NCBI GenBank assembly: GCA_934662565.1
Contig: CAKUKI010000005.1
Span: 1 to 64,000, forward strand
Origin: an uncultured Elusimicrobiales bacterium
Lineage (GTDB): Bacteria > Elusimicrobiota > Elusimicrobia > Elusimicrobiales > Elusimicrobiaceae
Direction: 5' to 3'
DNA: 64,000 bases
Part shown: positions 33,832 through 42,044 of the stretch, piece by piece
How the letters are laid out: every line of letters begins with the position of its first letter
How positions within the stretch are numbered: the first letter of the stretch is position 1
Notes under the pieces: model-generated
What the model was told of the DNA's origin: nothing
Seen by the model: only the letters and a program-made list of their open reading frames with translations
Databases searched by the model: none
Translations under genes and position numbers: made by a program

Positions 33832-34859
33832 TGCACTTATTACCTAAAACAAACATTGATTTCCTTAAATACCGCAAAGTATACTTTGTATTGTTTGCGT
33901 TATTATTAATTGGCGGTGTAATTTGCTTTGCCACCAAAGGGTTCAACTTGGGTATTGATTTTACCGGCGGTACTTTAGTACAGGTAAAATTTGATAAACC
34001 GGTTGAAATGTCCGTCCTGCGTGATGCGCTGGACAACACCGGCGAAGAATCCGCCATCCAAACGTATGGGGATAATACCTTCGCTATCCGCGAAAAAAGC
34101 ACCTCTAGCGAAGTGGGCGTCGTGCAAGCTCGCATTGAAAAAGCCCTCCAAACCGTAAAAGTGCCTTTTACCGTACAGCAAACCAACTCCGTAGGTCCGG
34201 CCGTAGGTGATAATATGACCGAACGCGCCATGTGGGCTATTTTGCTGTCGCTGGTGTTCATCATCATTTATGTTGCGTTCCGCTTTAGCAACATTTTGTG
34301 GGGCATTTCCGGCGTAGTGGCCTTATTCCATGACTTATTTGCCATGGCGCTGGCGTTTTCTATCACGCAACGGGAAATTGACTTGGTTATCGTGGCGGCG
34401 TTCTTAACGGTCGCCGGTTTCTCTATTAACGATACGATTGTTATTTTTGACCGTATGCGCGAAAACATCCGCCTGCACCCCAAAATGAGCATGAGAGAGT
34501 TAATCAACCTGTCTGTTAACGAAACGCTCTCCCGCACGATTATTACCACCTTAACGGTAATTCTCGCCCTGTTTATTTTGTATTTCATGGGCGGTGAAGT
34601 GCTGAACTCTTTTGCGTTTGCCATGCTGGTAGGCTGTATTAGCGGTGTGTATTCCACCATTGCGTTAAGCACGCCGTTAGTATATACTTGGCAAAAGGGC
34701 CAACTGTCCGATTTGGACCGTGGCTACTCTACAGCCAAAAAAGACGCTGCCAAACCGGCCGCACAAAACGTAGCACAAGAACCGCGCGGAGAAAAAGCTG
34801 CCGCGCCCAAAAAGACGGTGACGAAAATCAAACGTACCCGCCGCAACAAACAAAAATAG
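33828..34859 (+). CDS. secF: Protein translocase subunit SecF
   Basis: 343 residues, start overlapping the secD stop (ATGA); RBS AAGGAG. NLGIDFTGGTLVQVKF is the SecF N-terminal motif, and AGFSINDTIVIFDRMREN and VNETLSRTIITTLTVILAL the membrane motif. After the last helix a basic tail of about 55 residues (Ala/Lys-rich, ending KIKRTRRNKQK) extends into the cytoplasm and could touch ribosomes or nucleic acid; this is a speculation. Confidence 0.96.
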   Translation: MMHLLPKTNIDFLKYRKVYFVLFALLLIGGVICFATKGFNLGIDFTGGTLVQVKFDKPVEMSVLRDALDNTGEESAIQTYGDNTFAIREKSTSSEVGVVQARIEKALQTVKVPFTVQQTNSVGPAVGDNMTERAMWAILLSLVFIIIYVAFRFSNILWGISGVVALFHDLFAMALAFSITQREIDLVIVAAFLTVAGFSINDTIVIFDRMRENIRLHPKMSMRELINLSVNETLSRTIITTLTVILALFILYFMGGEVLNSFAFAMLVGCISGVYSTIALSTPLVYTWQKGQLSDLDRGYSTAKKDAAKPAAQNVAQEPRGEKAAAPKKTVTKIKRTRRNKQK

Positions 34860-34864
34860 TTTTA

Positions 34865-34905
34865 GGGGTCCGCACGCCTATTTGGGGTGCGGACCCTTTT
34901 TATAA
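34865..34905 (+). terminator. Terminator of yajC-secDF
   Basis: GGGTCCGCAC, loop, GTGCGGACCC, TTTTTA. Confidence 0.9.
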
Positions 34906-34955
34906 AACAGCTTTAGCAAATGCTTTACGGAGTTTTTACTAAAACGGTTTTAAGT

Positions 34956-35588
34956 ATGAGAAAAATAAAACGGTTCAAAATAGCCACACGGCAAAAAGAA
35001 ATTCTGCGTAAACTATTGCGCACCGCAGAAAATTTAAGGCAGGCCGGTTTTGAAGACGAAACCGCCCTAGCCCGTTTTATTGCCGCGTTGGCCAAAGAGT
35101 TAGACCCCGGAACCGTATATGAATTTAACCAAGATGCCCAATGGGAGTTAGGCGCGGCCACGCTGATTCCCAAAGAAATGTTCAGTGCCTGCGCCGTGAC
35201 GCTGGGCAGCAAAGTGGAAACTTTTGTACAGCAAATAACCAATCCGCAACAGCAGATTTTAGCCAACACGGCCTTGTACGAATTTTTACGCACGGCCATT
35301 TTGTTCGTCACGGAACTTATCCGCGAACAGGCCGCCAAAGAAGAATGTGAAATTTTGGATATGCAGTTGGTCTACACGCCGTTATTAGGCGTGGCGGCAG
35401 AGCCCAAAATTCTGCGTGAAGCCGTCCGGCTGGAAAAATCTCTGGCGGACAGTGCTTTGCCCCTTTTGTTAGAAAAATTAAACGCTAGTAAAATTGATGT
35501 GGCCTTGCAAGACGGGCAATTAACCCCCAAAGCTACCGTGGTATTTTTAATCCCGTGGCAGAGAAAAAAGAAAAAAGGAAAAAAATAA
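34956..35588 (+). CDS. Hypothetical protein
   Basis: About 210 residues from the ATG at 34956 (an upstream ATG at 34920 is also possible; neither has a strong RBS). It has a basic start (MRKIKRFKIATRQKEILRKLL) and end (WQRKKKKGKK), with a middle of alternating helices and strands, for example FAACAVTLGSKVETF-like and IDVALQDGQLTPKATVVFLIPW. No signal peptide or membrane helix. I do not recognise the family. The stop overlaps the start of the DUF374 gene (TAATG), so the two are coupled. Confidence 0.65.
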   Translation: MRKIKRFKIATRQKEILRKLLRTAENLRQAGFEDETALARFIAALAKELDPGTVYEFNQDAQWELGAATLIPKEMFSACAVTLGSKVETFVQQITNPQQQILANTALYEFLRTAILFVTELIREQAAKEECEILDMQLVYTPLLGVAAEPKILREAVRLEKSLADSALPLLLEKLNASKIDVALQDGQLTPKATVVFLIPWQRKKKKGKK

Positions 35589-36295
35589 TGTCAGCACAAC
35601 CCCAATCGCTTTCTTACACCGTGAAACATTTTTTAGGCTCCACGCTGGCCTATGCTTATACCATTTTTTTGGGGTGGACCACCCGCATCTATTGGTTCAA
35701 ATCTGCCGAAGGGGAACAGTTGGAAAAAAGCCAAAAAGGCCTGATTTATGCCGTATGGCACAACCAACAGTTGTTTTTGCTTTACCCCTATAAAGGGCAG
35801 AAAATTGCCCCCCTCATCAGCCAAAGCAGTGACGGCGAATATATTGCCCGCCTGCTGCCTAAATTTGGGATGTTAGCCGTACGCGGTTCCAGCAGCCGCG
35901 GCGGGGCAAGGGCCCTTATCCATCTATTGCAAGCAACCCGTAGCGGCTACCGCCCCATGCTCACGCCGGACGGCCCGCGCGGACCCGTTTATAAAGTGCA
36001 AGCCGGCATTTTGTTTTTGGCCAAAAAAACGGGGTTGCCTATTATCCCCGTCGGCACGGCGCTCAGCCATAAATTTACGGTGGGTTCTTGGGACCGTATG
36101 CGTGTGCCGCTCCCCTTCGGAAAAACGGCCCTTGTGTACGGCAAGGCTATCCGTGTGCAAGACGATACAGACCTAAAAGCCGCCGCCGTGGCCTTGGAAG
36201 AACAACTTAACGAATCCACCGATAAAGCGGAACAATTTATCAACCACCGTCCGTTTGATAAAACGATTCCCCCCAAACGCAAAAAATCCGCCTAA
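35588..36295 (+). CDS. DUF374 lysophospholipid-acyltransferase-like protein
   Basis: 235 residues from the ATG at 35588, which overlaps the previous stop; AAGG lies just upstream. One N-terminal hydrophobic segment is followed by YAVWHNQQLFLL (catalytic-type His), ISQSSDGEYIARLL, RGSSSRGGARAL and MLTPDGPRGPVYKVQAG, all hallmarks of DUF374 (PF04028), a relative of LpxL/PlsC acyltransferases. It may acylate lipid A or a related envelope lipid at the inner membrane. Confidence 0.88.
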   Translation: MSAQPQSLSYTVKHFLGSTLAYAYTIFLGWTTRIYWFKSAEGEQLEKSQKGLIYAVWHNQQLFLLYPYKGQKIAPLISQSSDGEYIARLLPKFGMLAVRGSSSRGGARALIHLLQATRSGYRPMLTPDGPRGPVYKVQAGILFLAKKTGLPIIPVGTALSHKFTVGSWDRMRVPLPFGKTALVYGKAIRVQDDTDLKAAAVALEEQLNESTDKAEQFINHRPFDKTIPPKRKKSA

Positions 36296-36316
36296 ACGGT
36301 TTTTATAAAAAACACA

Positions 36317-36350
36317 CAAAACCCGCCTTTTTGAGCGGGTTTTATTTTTA
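36317..36350 (+). terminator. Terminator of the DUF374 unit
   Basis: AAAACCCGC, loop, GCGGGTTTT, then ATTTTTA. Confidence 0.85.
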
Positions 36351-36588
36351 TCACATATTTTCACGCAAAAGAATAAAAAGCTCTTTCTTGTGGGTGTTTT
36401 GCGCGTTTTTGAGCATTTTTAGTTGCACGGCACTACTACTTTGTTTGTTTTTAATAAATGAGTGGCATTTTTGATTTTCTCCCCCCTTTTTTATGGTGGT
36501 GGCAGGCTTATTTGGCAAGAAACATGGGTTTTGCGGCTTATTTTTGTGTAGGCTTTGCGCGTCCGTTCCCATACGATATTTCCCATAC
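36351..36588. other. Gene-free intergenic stretch
   Basis: The only open frame (36351-36590, minus, 79 codons) is rich in Lys, Asn and Gln, lacks an RBS and looks like AT-rich chance. No stem or promoter of note except the flanking terminators. Confidence 0.5.
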
Positions 36589-36622
36589 AAAAAACCCTAG
36601 GATTTATTCCTAGGGTTTTGGT
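36589..36622 (-). terminator. Terminator of the AMPK1-CBM gene
   Basis: On the minus strand AACCCTAGGA, short loop, TCCTAGGGTT, TTTT. Confidence 0.85.
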
Positions 36623-36638
36623 TTATAAAAAAATCAAA

Positions 36639-37289
36639 TTAATCTACTATTAACACACTGCGGCCGTTTTCTTGCGGGCTATACGGGTCCGGCGTGTTTA
36701 CACCGTCCACAATGAATAAAAAGCGGTATTTCCCCGGAGAAATGGATAAGGTGGTTTCCCATGCGCCGTTTTTCTTGCGTAAGGCTTGCGGTTTGGCCAT
36801 GGTAAACCCGCTGACGATAGAAACTTTTTTGCCTTCCCCAAAATAGCGGAAAGTGACACGGCGGTACTTGGAGCTTTTGGGATTATTGGCTACTACCACA
36901 CTGGCTTTGGCCGGTTGGTCAGCTTGCACAGACGGCGCAGGTTCCTCTTTAGCAGACGCTTTGGGTTCCGGCACAGGCAGCGGTTCAGGTTCCACAGCTA
37001 CCGGCTCTACCGTAATCTCTTCTACTTTAGGCGCTTTTACCGCCGGAGCTTTGGTTTCTTTTTTAGGTTCGGGCAATACCTCAGCCAGCAAATCGGGCTG
37101 GGGTGCGGCCTGTTCTTCGGCCACCACTTCCGTTTCTTCTACCGGCATAAAAAAACGCGCCGACAGATTCTTATACAAAAAGAAACCGCAGACGCATAAA
37201 AAAACAATATCTACCACTATCAGGAACAGCCAAAGGTCTTTATTGGCGGAAACAGGTTTTTGCTCTAAATCAAAATTTTCGTTTTCCAT
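36639..37289 (-). CDS. Membrane-anchored protein with AMPK1/CBM48-type domain
   Basis: 216 residues. One membrane helix at about 19-43 (DLWLFLIVVDIVFLCVCGFFLY) is followed by a Pro/Glu/Ala/Val-rich linker (about 50-135) and a C-terminal immunoglobulin-like domain: FRYFGEGKKVSIVSGFT, KNGAWETTLSISPGKYRFLFIVDGV and DPYSPQENGRSVLIVD. This matches the glycogen-binding AMPK1_CBM/CBM48 E-set fold (the W/K sugar contacts of G-x-W-x-x-x-x-x-L-x-PG are partly kept). It may recognise glycans outside the inner membrane. RBS AAGGAAC. Confidence 0.75.
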   Translation of the reverse strand: MENENFDLEQKPVSANKDLWLFLIVVDIVFLCVCGFFLYKNLSARFFMPVEETEVVAEEQAAPQPDLLAEVLPEPKKETKAPAVKAPKVEEITVEPVAVEPEPLPVPEPKASAKEEPAPSVQADQPAKASVVVANNPKSSKYRRVTFRYFGEGKKVSIVSGFTMAKPQALRKKNGAWETTLSISPGKYRFLFIVDGVNTPDPYSPQENGRSVLIVD

Positions 37290-37304
37290 AAGTTCCTTAA
37301 AAAA

Positions 37305-37375
37305 AGCGGGCGAAGGGAATCGAACCCTCGTCTAAAGCTTGGGAAGCTTCCATTCTACCATTGAACCACGCCCGC
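37305..37375 (-). tRNA. tRNA-Gly(CCC)
   Basis: On the minus strand a full cloverleaf: acceptor stem GCGGGCG/CGCCCGC, D arm GTTCAATGGTAGAAT, anticodon arm GAAGC-TTCCCAA-GCTTT with anticodon CCC, and T arm AGGG-TTCGATT-CCCT. It closely resembles E. coli glyU. It reads GGG codons. CCA is not encoded. Confidence 0.95.
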
Positions 37376-37464
37376 AATATCCTAATGTGTTATTATTCTA
37401 GCAAAGTTTTACATTCAATGCAACTGTTCTTATTTTCCCATAGTACGCAGACGGAAAAACAGAA

Positions 37465-37497
37465 AAAACCCCAGATTTTTTATCTCTGGGGTTTAGT
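37465..37497 (-). terminator. Terminator of lon
   Basis: On the minus strand AACCCCAGA, loop, TCTGGGGTT, TTTT. Confidence 0.85.
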
Positions 37498-37516
37498 AAA
37501 CATATTTGCTAAACGG

Positions 37517-40036
37517 CTAACGGACCTTGGAACCTTTTTTTACGGTCTTTTTGGCCGCCGTCTTTTTAACCGCCGGACGGGTGGCTTTTTTTACCGTAGC
37601 TTGGGCCTTTTTGGCCGCAGGTTTAGCGGTTTTTTTGGCAATATGCCCCACTTTTGCCAAGGCTTTGTCAAAATCCTTTTGGTGTTTGGCGGCATATTCC
37701 TTCCAACCGTCCAACGCCAAAGGCAGTACTTCGTCCATGCTTTTTACAGGGATTAAAGTTAATTCCTTTTTTACCTGTGCGGGTAGTTCGTCCACATCTT
37801 TTACGTTCGTATGCGGGAACAAAATGGTTTTGACCCCTTCCCGATACGCGGCCAAAAATTTCTCTTTAATACCGCCCACAGGCAGTACGCGGCCGGTAAT
37901 GGTCACCTCGCCCGTCATAGCCAAGTGCTTTTTGACCGGAAGGCCCGTCAGCAAACTGGTAATGGCGGTGGTAATCACACTGCCGGCGGAGGGGCCGTCT
38001 TTCGGTACGGCACCTTCGGGGAAGTGGACGTGAAAATCCGTATGGTCAAAATCCACATCATACCCATAGCCGCGGCTGCGCGCATACGTCAGCGCCGCGC
38101 GGACGGATTCTTTCATTACCGTACCCAACATACCCGTCAAAATCAGCTGGCCTTTGCCGGGCAGTTTGGTGGCTTCTATGGAAAGGGTTTCCCCGCCCAC
38201 ACTCGTCCACGCTAGGCCGGTAGCCACCCCCACGGAGTTTTCCTCCGTAGAAAAGTTGGCATATCTCGGCACGCCTAGATATTCATGCAGATTTTTGGCG
38301 TTAATGATAATTTTTTTGCCGCCGTTTTCCACATATTGTTTAGCGGATTTACGGCAAAGGGAGGCTATTTGGCGTTCCAAATTACGCACACCGGCTTCGC
38401 GCACATATTCCCGCATAATCAGGGCGACGGCATCACGGGAAACTTCCAACGCGCCCTCTTTTAAGCCGTGCAATTTCATCTGCCGCGGAATTAAATACTT
38501 GGCGGCAATATCGTGCTTTTCATAATCCGTATAGCCGGAAAATTCAATAATTTCCAACCGGTCACGCAACGTGACGGGAATATCCGCCAGCGAGTTGGCC
38601 GTAGTAATAAACATTACCTTGGAAACATCATACGGCACGTCTAAAAAGTGGTCCACAAAATCTTTATTCTGTTCCGGATCCAACAGCTCCAGCAAGGCCG
38701 CGGCTGGGTCACCCCGCCAATCGGACCCCATTTTGTCAATTTCGTCCAACAGAAAGACCGGATTAGAGCTTTTGGCTTTGCTTAACCCTTGGATAATGCG
38801 CCCCGGCATAGAGCCGATATAGGTGCGGCGGTGACCGCGGATTTCACTTTCATCCCGCACGCCGCCCAAAGACATCCGCACAAATTTGCGCCCGATAGCC
38901 CGCGCAATAGATTTAGCCAAAGAGGTCTTGCCTACCCCCGGCGCGCCGGCAAAGCACAACACCGGCCCGCGCAAAGAGCGGGTCAGCTTGCTGACGGCCA
39001 AATATTCCAAAATACGCTCTTTGGGTTTTTCCAAACCGTAGTGGTCTTCGTCCAATACTTCTTTGGCTTTTTTCAGGTCCAGTACGTCTTTGGTGGTCAC
39101 GTTCCACGGTAAGTTTAACAGCCAATCCAAATAAGTGCGAGAAACCGTCGCTTCCGGAGAGAACGGCGCCATTTTAGCCAAGCGGTCCAGCTCTTTTTCG
39201 GCCGCTTCTTTGGCATGCGCGGGCAAACCGTTCTTTTTAATTTTGGCGCGCATAGCGTCCAATTCTTTTTGGAAATCATCCTTTTGGCTGAGTTCCTTTT
39301 GAATGGCTTTCATTTGCTCGTTCAAATAGTATTCTTTTTGGTTCTTTTCTATTTGTGCGCGCACTTGGGAGTGGATTTTTTCTTCCAGCCCTAAAATTTC
39401 AACTTCGCTGGTAATTAATTTTAAGATTTTTTCCAACCGCGTTTTAACGTCAACGGCTTCCAAAATGGCTTGGCGGTCGGCCGTTTTTACCATCATATTG
39501 GAGGCCACCGTATCGGCCAGTTTGGACGGGTCGTTAATTTGGCGCAAGAAGGAAACCCCTTCCACCGCCACCCGTTTGGAAACCCGCGCGTAATGGTCAA
39601 ACTCGTCCAAAACCTTACGCATTAAGGCCTGCACCACAGGGGAATTATCGTCTTTTTCTTCCAAATAATCCACCGTAGCAAACCAAGTATTAGCCACCGG
39701 ATTAAGCTCTAATTTTTTAACACGCGCGCGTGTTAAGCCCTGTAAAAATACCTTAATGGAACCGTCCGGCATTTTTAAGTTTTGGGTAATTTCCGCTAAC
39801 ACGCCAAAATGGTAGATATCGCTTTCTTTAGGGTTGTTGACTTCGGCATTTTTTTGGGAAAGGGCCAAGATATAGCGCCCCTCGGACTCCAATGCCAACT
39901 CCACCGCCACGATGGATTTTTCCCTATCCACAGACAACGGCAAATTCATACCCGGAAACATCACTACGTCCCGTATGGCCACGGCGGGAATAACCGTCGG
40001 CAGCGATAACGTTTGTTTTTTAATTTCTTCGCTCAT
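37517..40036 (-). CDS. lon: Lon protease with a histone-H1-like tail
   Basis: 839 residues from the ATG at 40036 (CAGGAGA upstream). It has the N-terminal LAN substrate domain (PTVIPAVAIRDVVMFPGMNLPL), a helical bundle, the AAA+ module with Walker A GAPGVGKTS (about residue 365), VFLLDEIDKM, and the protease domain with catalytic Ser in PKDGPSAGS (about 683) and the following Lys in GEVTITGRVLPVGGIKEK. It degrades misfolded and regulatory proteins. Unusual is the last part of about 38 residues, almost only Lys, Ala, Val, Pro and Thr in KKA/KKT repeats, like the tails of histone H1 or AlgP-type proteins; standard Lon proteins stop at about 780-800. Confidence 0.95.
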   Translation of the reverse strand: MSEEIKKQTLSLPTVIPAVAIRDVVMFPGMNLPLSVDREKSIVAVELALESEGRYILALSQKNAEVNNPKESDIYHFGVLAEITQNLKMPDGSIKVFLQGLTRARVKKLELNPVANTWFATVDYLEEKDDNSPVVQALMRKVLDEFDHYARVSKRVAVEGVSFLRQINDPSKLADTVASNMMVKTADRQAILEAVDVKTRLEKILKLITSEVEILGLEEKIHSQVRAQIEKNQKEYYLNEQMKAIQKELSQKDDFQKELDAMRAKIKKNGLPAHAKEAAEKELDRLAKMAPFSPEATVSRTYLDWLLNLPWNVTTKDVLDLKKAKEVLDEDHYGLEKPKERILEYLAVSKLTRSLRGPVLCFAGAPGVGKTSLAKSIARAIGRKFVRMSLGGVRDESEIRGHRRTYIGSMPGRIIQGLSKAKSSNPVFLLDEIDKMGSDWRGDPAAALLELLDPEQNKDFVDHFLDVPYDVSKVMFITTANSLADIPVTLRDRLEIIEFSGYTDYEKHDIAAKYLIPRQMKLHGLKEGALEVSRDAVALIMREYVREAGVRNLERQIASLCRKSAKQYVENGGKKIIINAKNLHEYLGVPRYANFSTEENSVGVATGLAWTSVGGETLSIEATKLPGKGQLILTGMLGTVMKESVRAALTYARSRGYGYDVDFDHTDFHVHFPEGAVPKDGPSAGSVITTAITSLLTGLPVKKHLAMTGEVTITGRVLPVGGIKEKFLAAYREGVKTILFPHTNVKDVDELPAQVKKELTLIPVKSMDEVLPLALDGWKEYAAKHQKDFDKALAKVGHIAKKTAKPAAKKAQATVKKATRPAVKKTAAKKTVKKGSKVR

Positions 40037-40106
40037 GCTTTCTCCTGATAAAAAGGGGTTTTTCATGGCGCGCGTTTTTTACCCCCGCGCGCTTACCCAC
40101 GGTAAT

Positions 40107-40115
40107 ATTGTAGCA
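40107..40115 (-). promoter_or_regulatory. Extended -10 promoter of lon
   Basis: TGCTACAAT on the minus strand, about 70 bases before the lon ATG. No HrcA/CIRCE palindrome is visible. Confidence 0.45.
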
Positions 40116-40183
40116 AATTCAATTAAAATTAGCAAACATAGCCAAGGCCTGCTAGTTTTGTTTGTTTGACTTGCGGAACTTAC

Positions 40184-40216
40184 CCATAAAAAACCCCGCC
40201 GTGCGGGCGGGGTGGT
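40184..40216 (-). terminator. Terminator of clpP
   Basis: On the minus strand CCCCGCC, short loop, GGCGGGG, TTTTTT. Confidence 0.9.
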
Positions 40217-40233
40217 TGCAAAGTTGGTACGGC

Positions 40234-40824
40234 TTATTTATCCCGTAAAGTTAAGACTTCGTCAATAATGCCGTAGGCTTTGGCTTCCTCGGCGGATAAA
40301 TAATAGTTGCGTTCGCTATCCGTGCGAATTTTTTCTTTCGGTTGGCCCGTATGTTTGGCCAAAATATCCAACAGGTGTTCTTTATTGTCGTGCAGTTCGC
40401 GCGCTTCAATTTCAATATCCGTCACTTGGCCGGAAATCCCGCCGCCCCAAATTAAAGGTTGGTGAATCATAATGCGCGAATGGGGCAAAGCATAGCGCCG
40501 CCCTTTAGAGCCGGCCGCCAACAGCACCGCGCCAAAGCTCATGGCTTGGCCCATGCAAATAGTGGTAATGGGGGCTTTGATAAACTGCATGGTATCATAA
40601 ATAGCCAATCCGGCCGTCACCATACCGCCGGGGGAATTAATATACAGGTTAATTTCCCGCTGGGAATCTTCCGCATCCAAATACAAAAGCTGAGCGATAA
40701 TCATATTGGCGCTGGCGGTATCCACTTCCCCCTCGCGCCCGCCGACAAAGATAATGCGGTCTTTTAATAACCGCGAAAAAATATCATATCCGACATTCTT
40801 TTCAATAATAGTAGGTATAATCAT
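40234..40824 (-). CDS. clpP: ClpP protease with Asn at the catalytic Asp position
   Basis: 196 residues from the ATG at 40824 (the longer frame reads an AT-rich leader). The ClpP fold is clear: INSPGG (62-67), Ser96 in GQAMSFGAV (normally GQAASM), His121 in RIMIHQPL and LSAEEAKAYGIID. At the usual TERDRFLSA site the protein reads SERNYYLSA, so residue 173 is Asn where nearly all ClpP proteins have the catalytic Asp; the codon is AAC. Listeria ClpP1 is a known case with Asn. It could be weakly active or work in a mixed ring. No clpX is adjacent. Confidence 0.94.
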   Translation of the reverse strand: MIIPTIIEKNVGYDIFSRLLKDRIIFVGGREGEVDTASANMIIAQLLYLDAEDSQREINLYINSPGGMVTAGLAIYDTMQFIKAPITTICMGQAMSFGAVLLAAGSKGRRYALPHSRIMIHQPLIWGGGISGQVTDIEIEARELHDNKEHLLDILAKHTGQPKEKIRTDSERNYYLSAEEAKAYGIIDEVLTLRDK

Positions 40825-41051
40825 AATACTTATTGTAGTAAATTTTTTTATTTTGCAAAGGGCCTTTTTTGAACTGTATTTTTGGGGAATTATCCGTCCC
40901 CGCCATTTCCTCATAAAAACCGCACTTCATGGGGCGCAGGCCTAAAAAGAACATAGGTCCAAAATATATAAAAAATAGGTCTTTAGGCCCTGTAAAAACC
41001 CATTCAAAAGATTTATAGTAATAGCAAGTAGAACCCATTTAAGGAGGATGT

Positions 41052-41927
41052 ATGAAATTCAACAAATTAGCCGTATCCGTGCTGTGTTTGTTTACCGTTG
41101 CCGTTTGTGCCAACGCCCAAGTGGGCAAGGCCCCCAAAAAAGACGCTAAAACTTCTGCCAAGCTGGAAAACATTTTGCAAAAACGCGCCTTAAAAGCCCG
41201 CAAGGCAGCCAAGACCGAAAAATGCCGCTGGTGCGGTGAACCGGTGGTAGAAGGCCGCAGATGCTCTGCCGACCCTGATTTATATTGTATGCCTGCGCCT
41301 AAACGGGTGAAAGCCAAAAAAGTACAAAAAGCCGCCCAACCGGTCAAACAGCAAACCAACTGCCCCAAATGCGGTGCTGAATACTCTATTGACGAATTGT
41401 ACCACGGTATCCCTCACGAATGTGAGAACTCCGGAGAACCGGAAGCCGGTTATTATTGGGTGGAATCCTCGGCTACCGAACAGAATGACGCCTCTGACGG
41501 TGAACCTCATTCTAATTTAGTCAGTGTCCGCGGTTATGAAGACCTCCATTATGGCGAACCCGAAATGGACCCGTTGCAAGAGTTAGATTTGTCTATTGCT
41601 AACCAAGCCGAAGTGTTGTTGCAAAAAGACCGCGATGCCAACAACGGAAATGCCAAACATGACTTTGAATACTACTACGCGCAAGTGGCCAAGCAAGTGG
41701 CCAATACCGAAAAATGCCGCTGGTGCGGTGACCCGGTGGTAGAAGGCCGCAAATGCCCGTCTGACCCTGATGTGTATTGCATACCTGCGCCCAAAGCGGT
41801 AAAAGCCCAAAAAGTGCAAAAGGCTGTGGAACCGGTAGAACAGGAAACCAACTGCCCCAAATGCGGTGCTGAATACTCTATTGACGAATTATACCACGAT
41901 ATCCAACACCACTGCGAAACCAAATAA
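41052..41927 (+). CDS. Secreted protein with duplicated zinc-ribbon module
   Basis: 291 residues with a signal peptide (MKFNKLAVSVLCLFTVAVCANA, cut before Q). Two copies of a module of about 73 residues lie at about 53-125 and 219-291. Each has TEKCRWCG, later a (L/V)YC(M/I)PAPK segment, TNCPKCGAEYSIDELYH and a final HxC. Each copy thus has the C-x-x-C pairs of two small zinc or disulfide knuckles. The acidic linker between them is less ordered. RBS AAGGAGG. I know no such family; the nearly equal copies point to a recent internal duplication. Confidence 0.75.
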   Translation: MKFNKLAVSVLCLFTVAVCANAQVGKAPKKDAKTSAKLENILQKRALKARKAAKTEKCRWCGEPVVEGRRCSADPDLYCMPAPKRVKAKKVQKAAQPVKQQTNCPKCGAEYSIDELYHGIPHECENSGEPEAGYYWVESSATEQNDASDGEPHSNLVSVRGYEDLHYGEPEMDPLQELDLSIANQAEVLLQKDRDANNGNAKHDFEYYYAQVAKQVANTEKCRWCGDPVVEGRKCPSDPDVYCIPAPKAVKAQKVQKAVEPVEQETNCPKCGAEYSIDELYHDIQHHCETK

Positions 41928-41944
41928 ATTGTTTTACGAATGTA

Positions 41945-41974
41945 AAGCCCTCCATAGCGGAGGGCTTTTTTATT
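41945..41974 (+). terminator. Terminator
   Basis: AAGCCCTCC, short loop, GGAGGGCTT, TTTTTA. Confidence 0.85.
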
Positions 41975-42000
41975 GGGGGTGCCGCACAAACGCCGAAAAA

Positions 42001-42008
42001 TGTATAAT
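42001..42008 (+). promoter_or_regulatory. -10 promoter element of glnA
   Basis: TGTATAAT, 37 bases before the ATG at 42045; no strong -35 and no obvious sigma-54 box. Confidence 0.4.
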
Positions 42009-42044
42009 AGTTTTTTGTGATTTTATCCATAACCGGAGGCACTT

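Noticed and set aside
36351..36590. 79-codon open frame on the minus strand
   Set aside because: No RBS, no domain, composition like AT-rich non-coding DNA, and it lies between two terminators.
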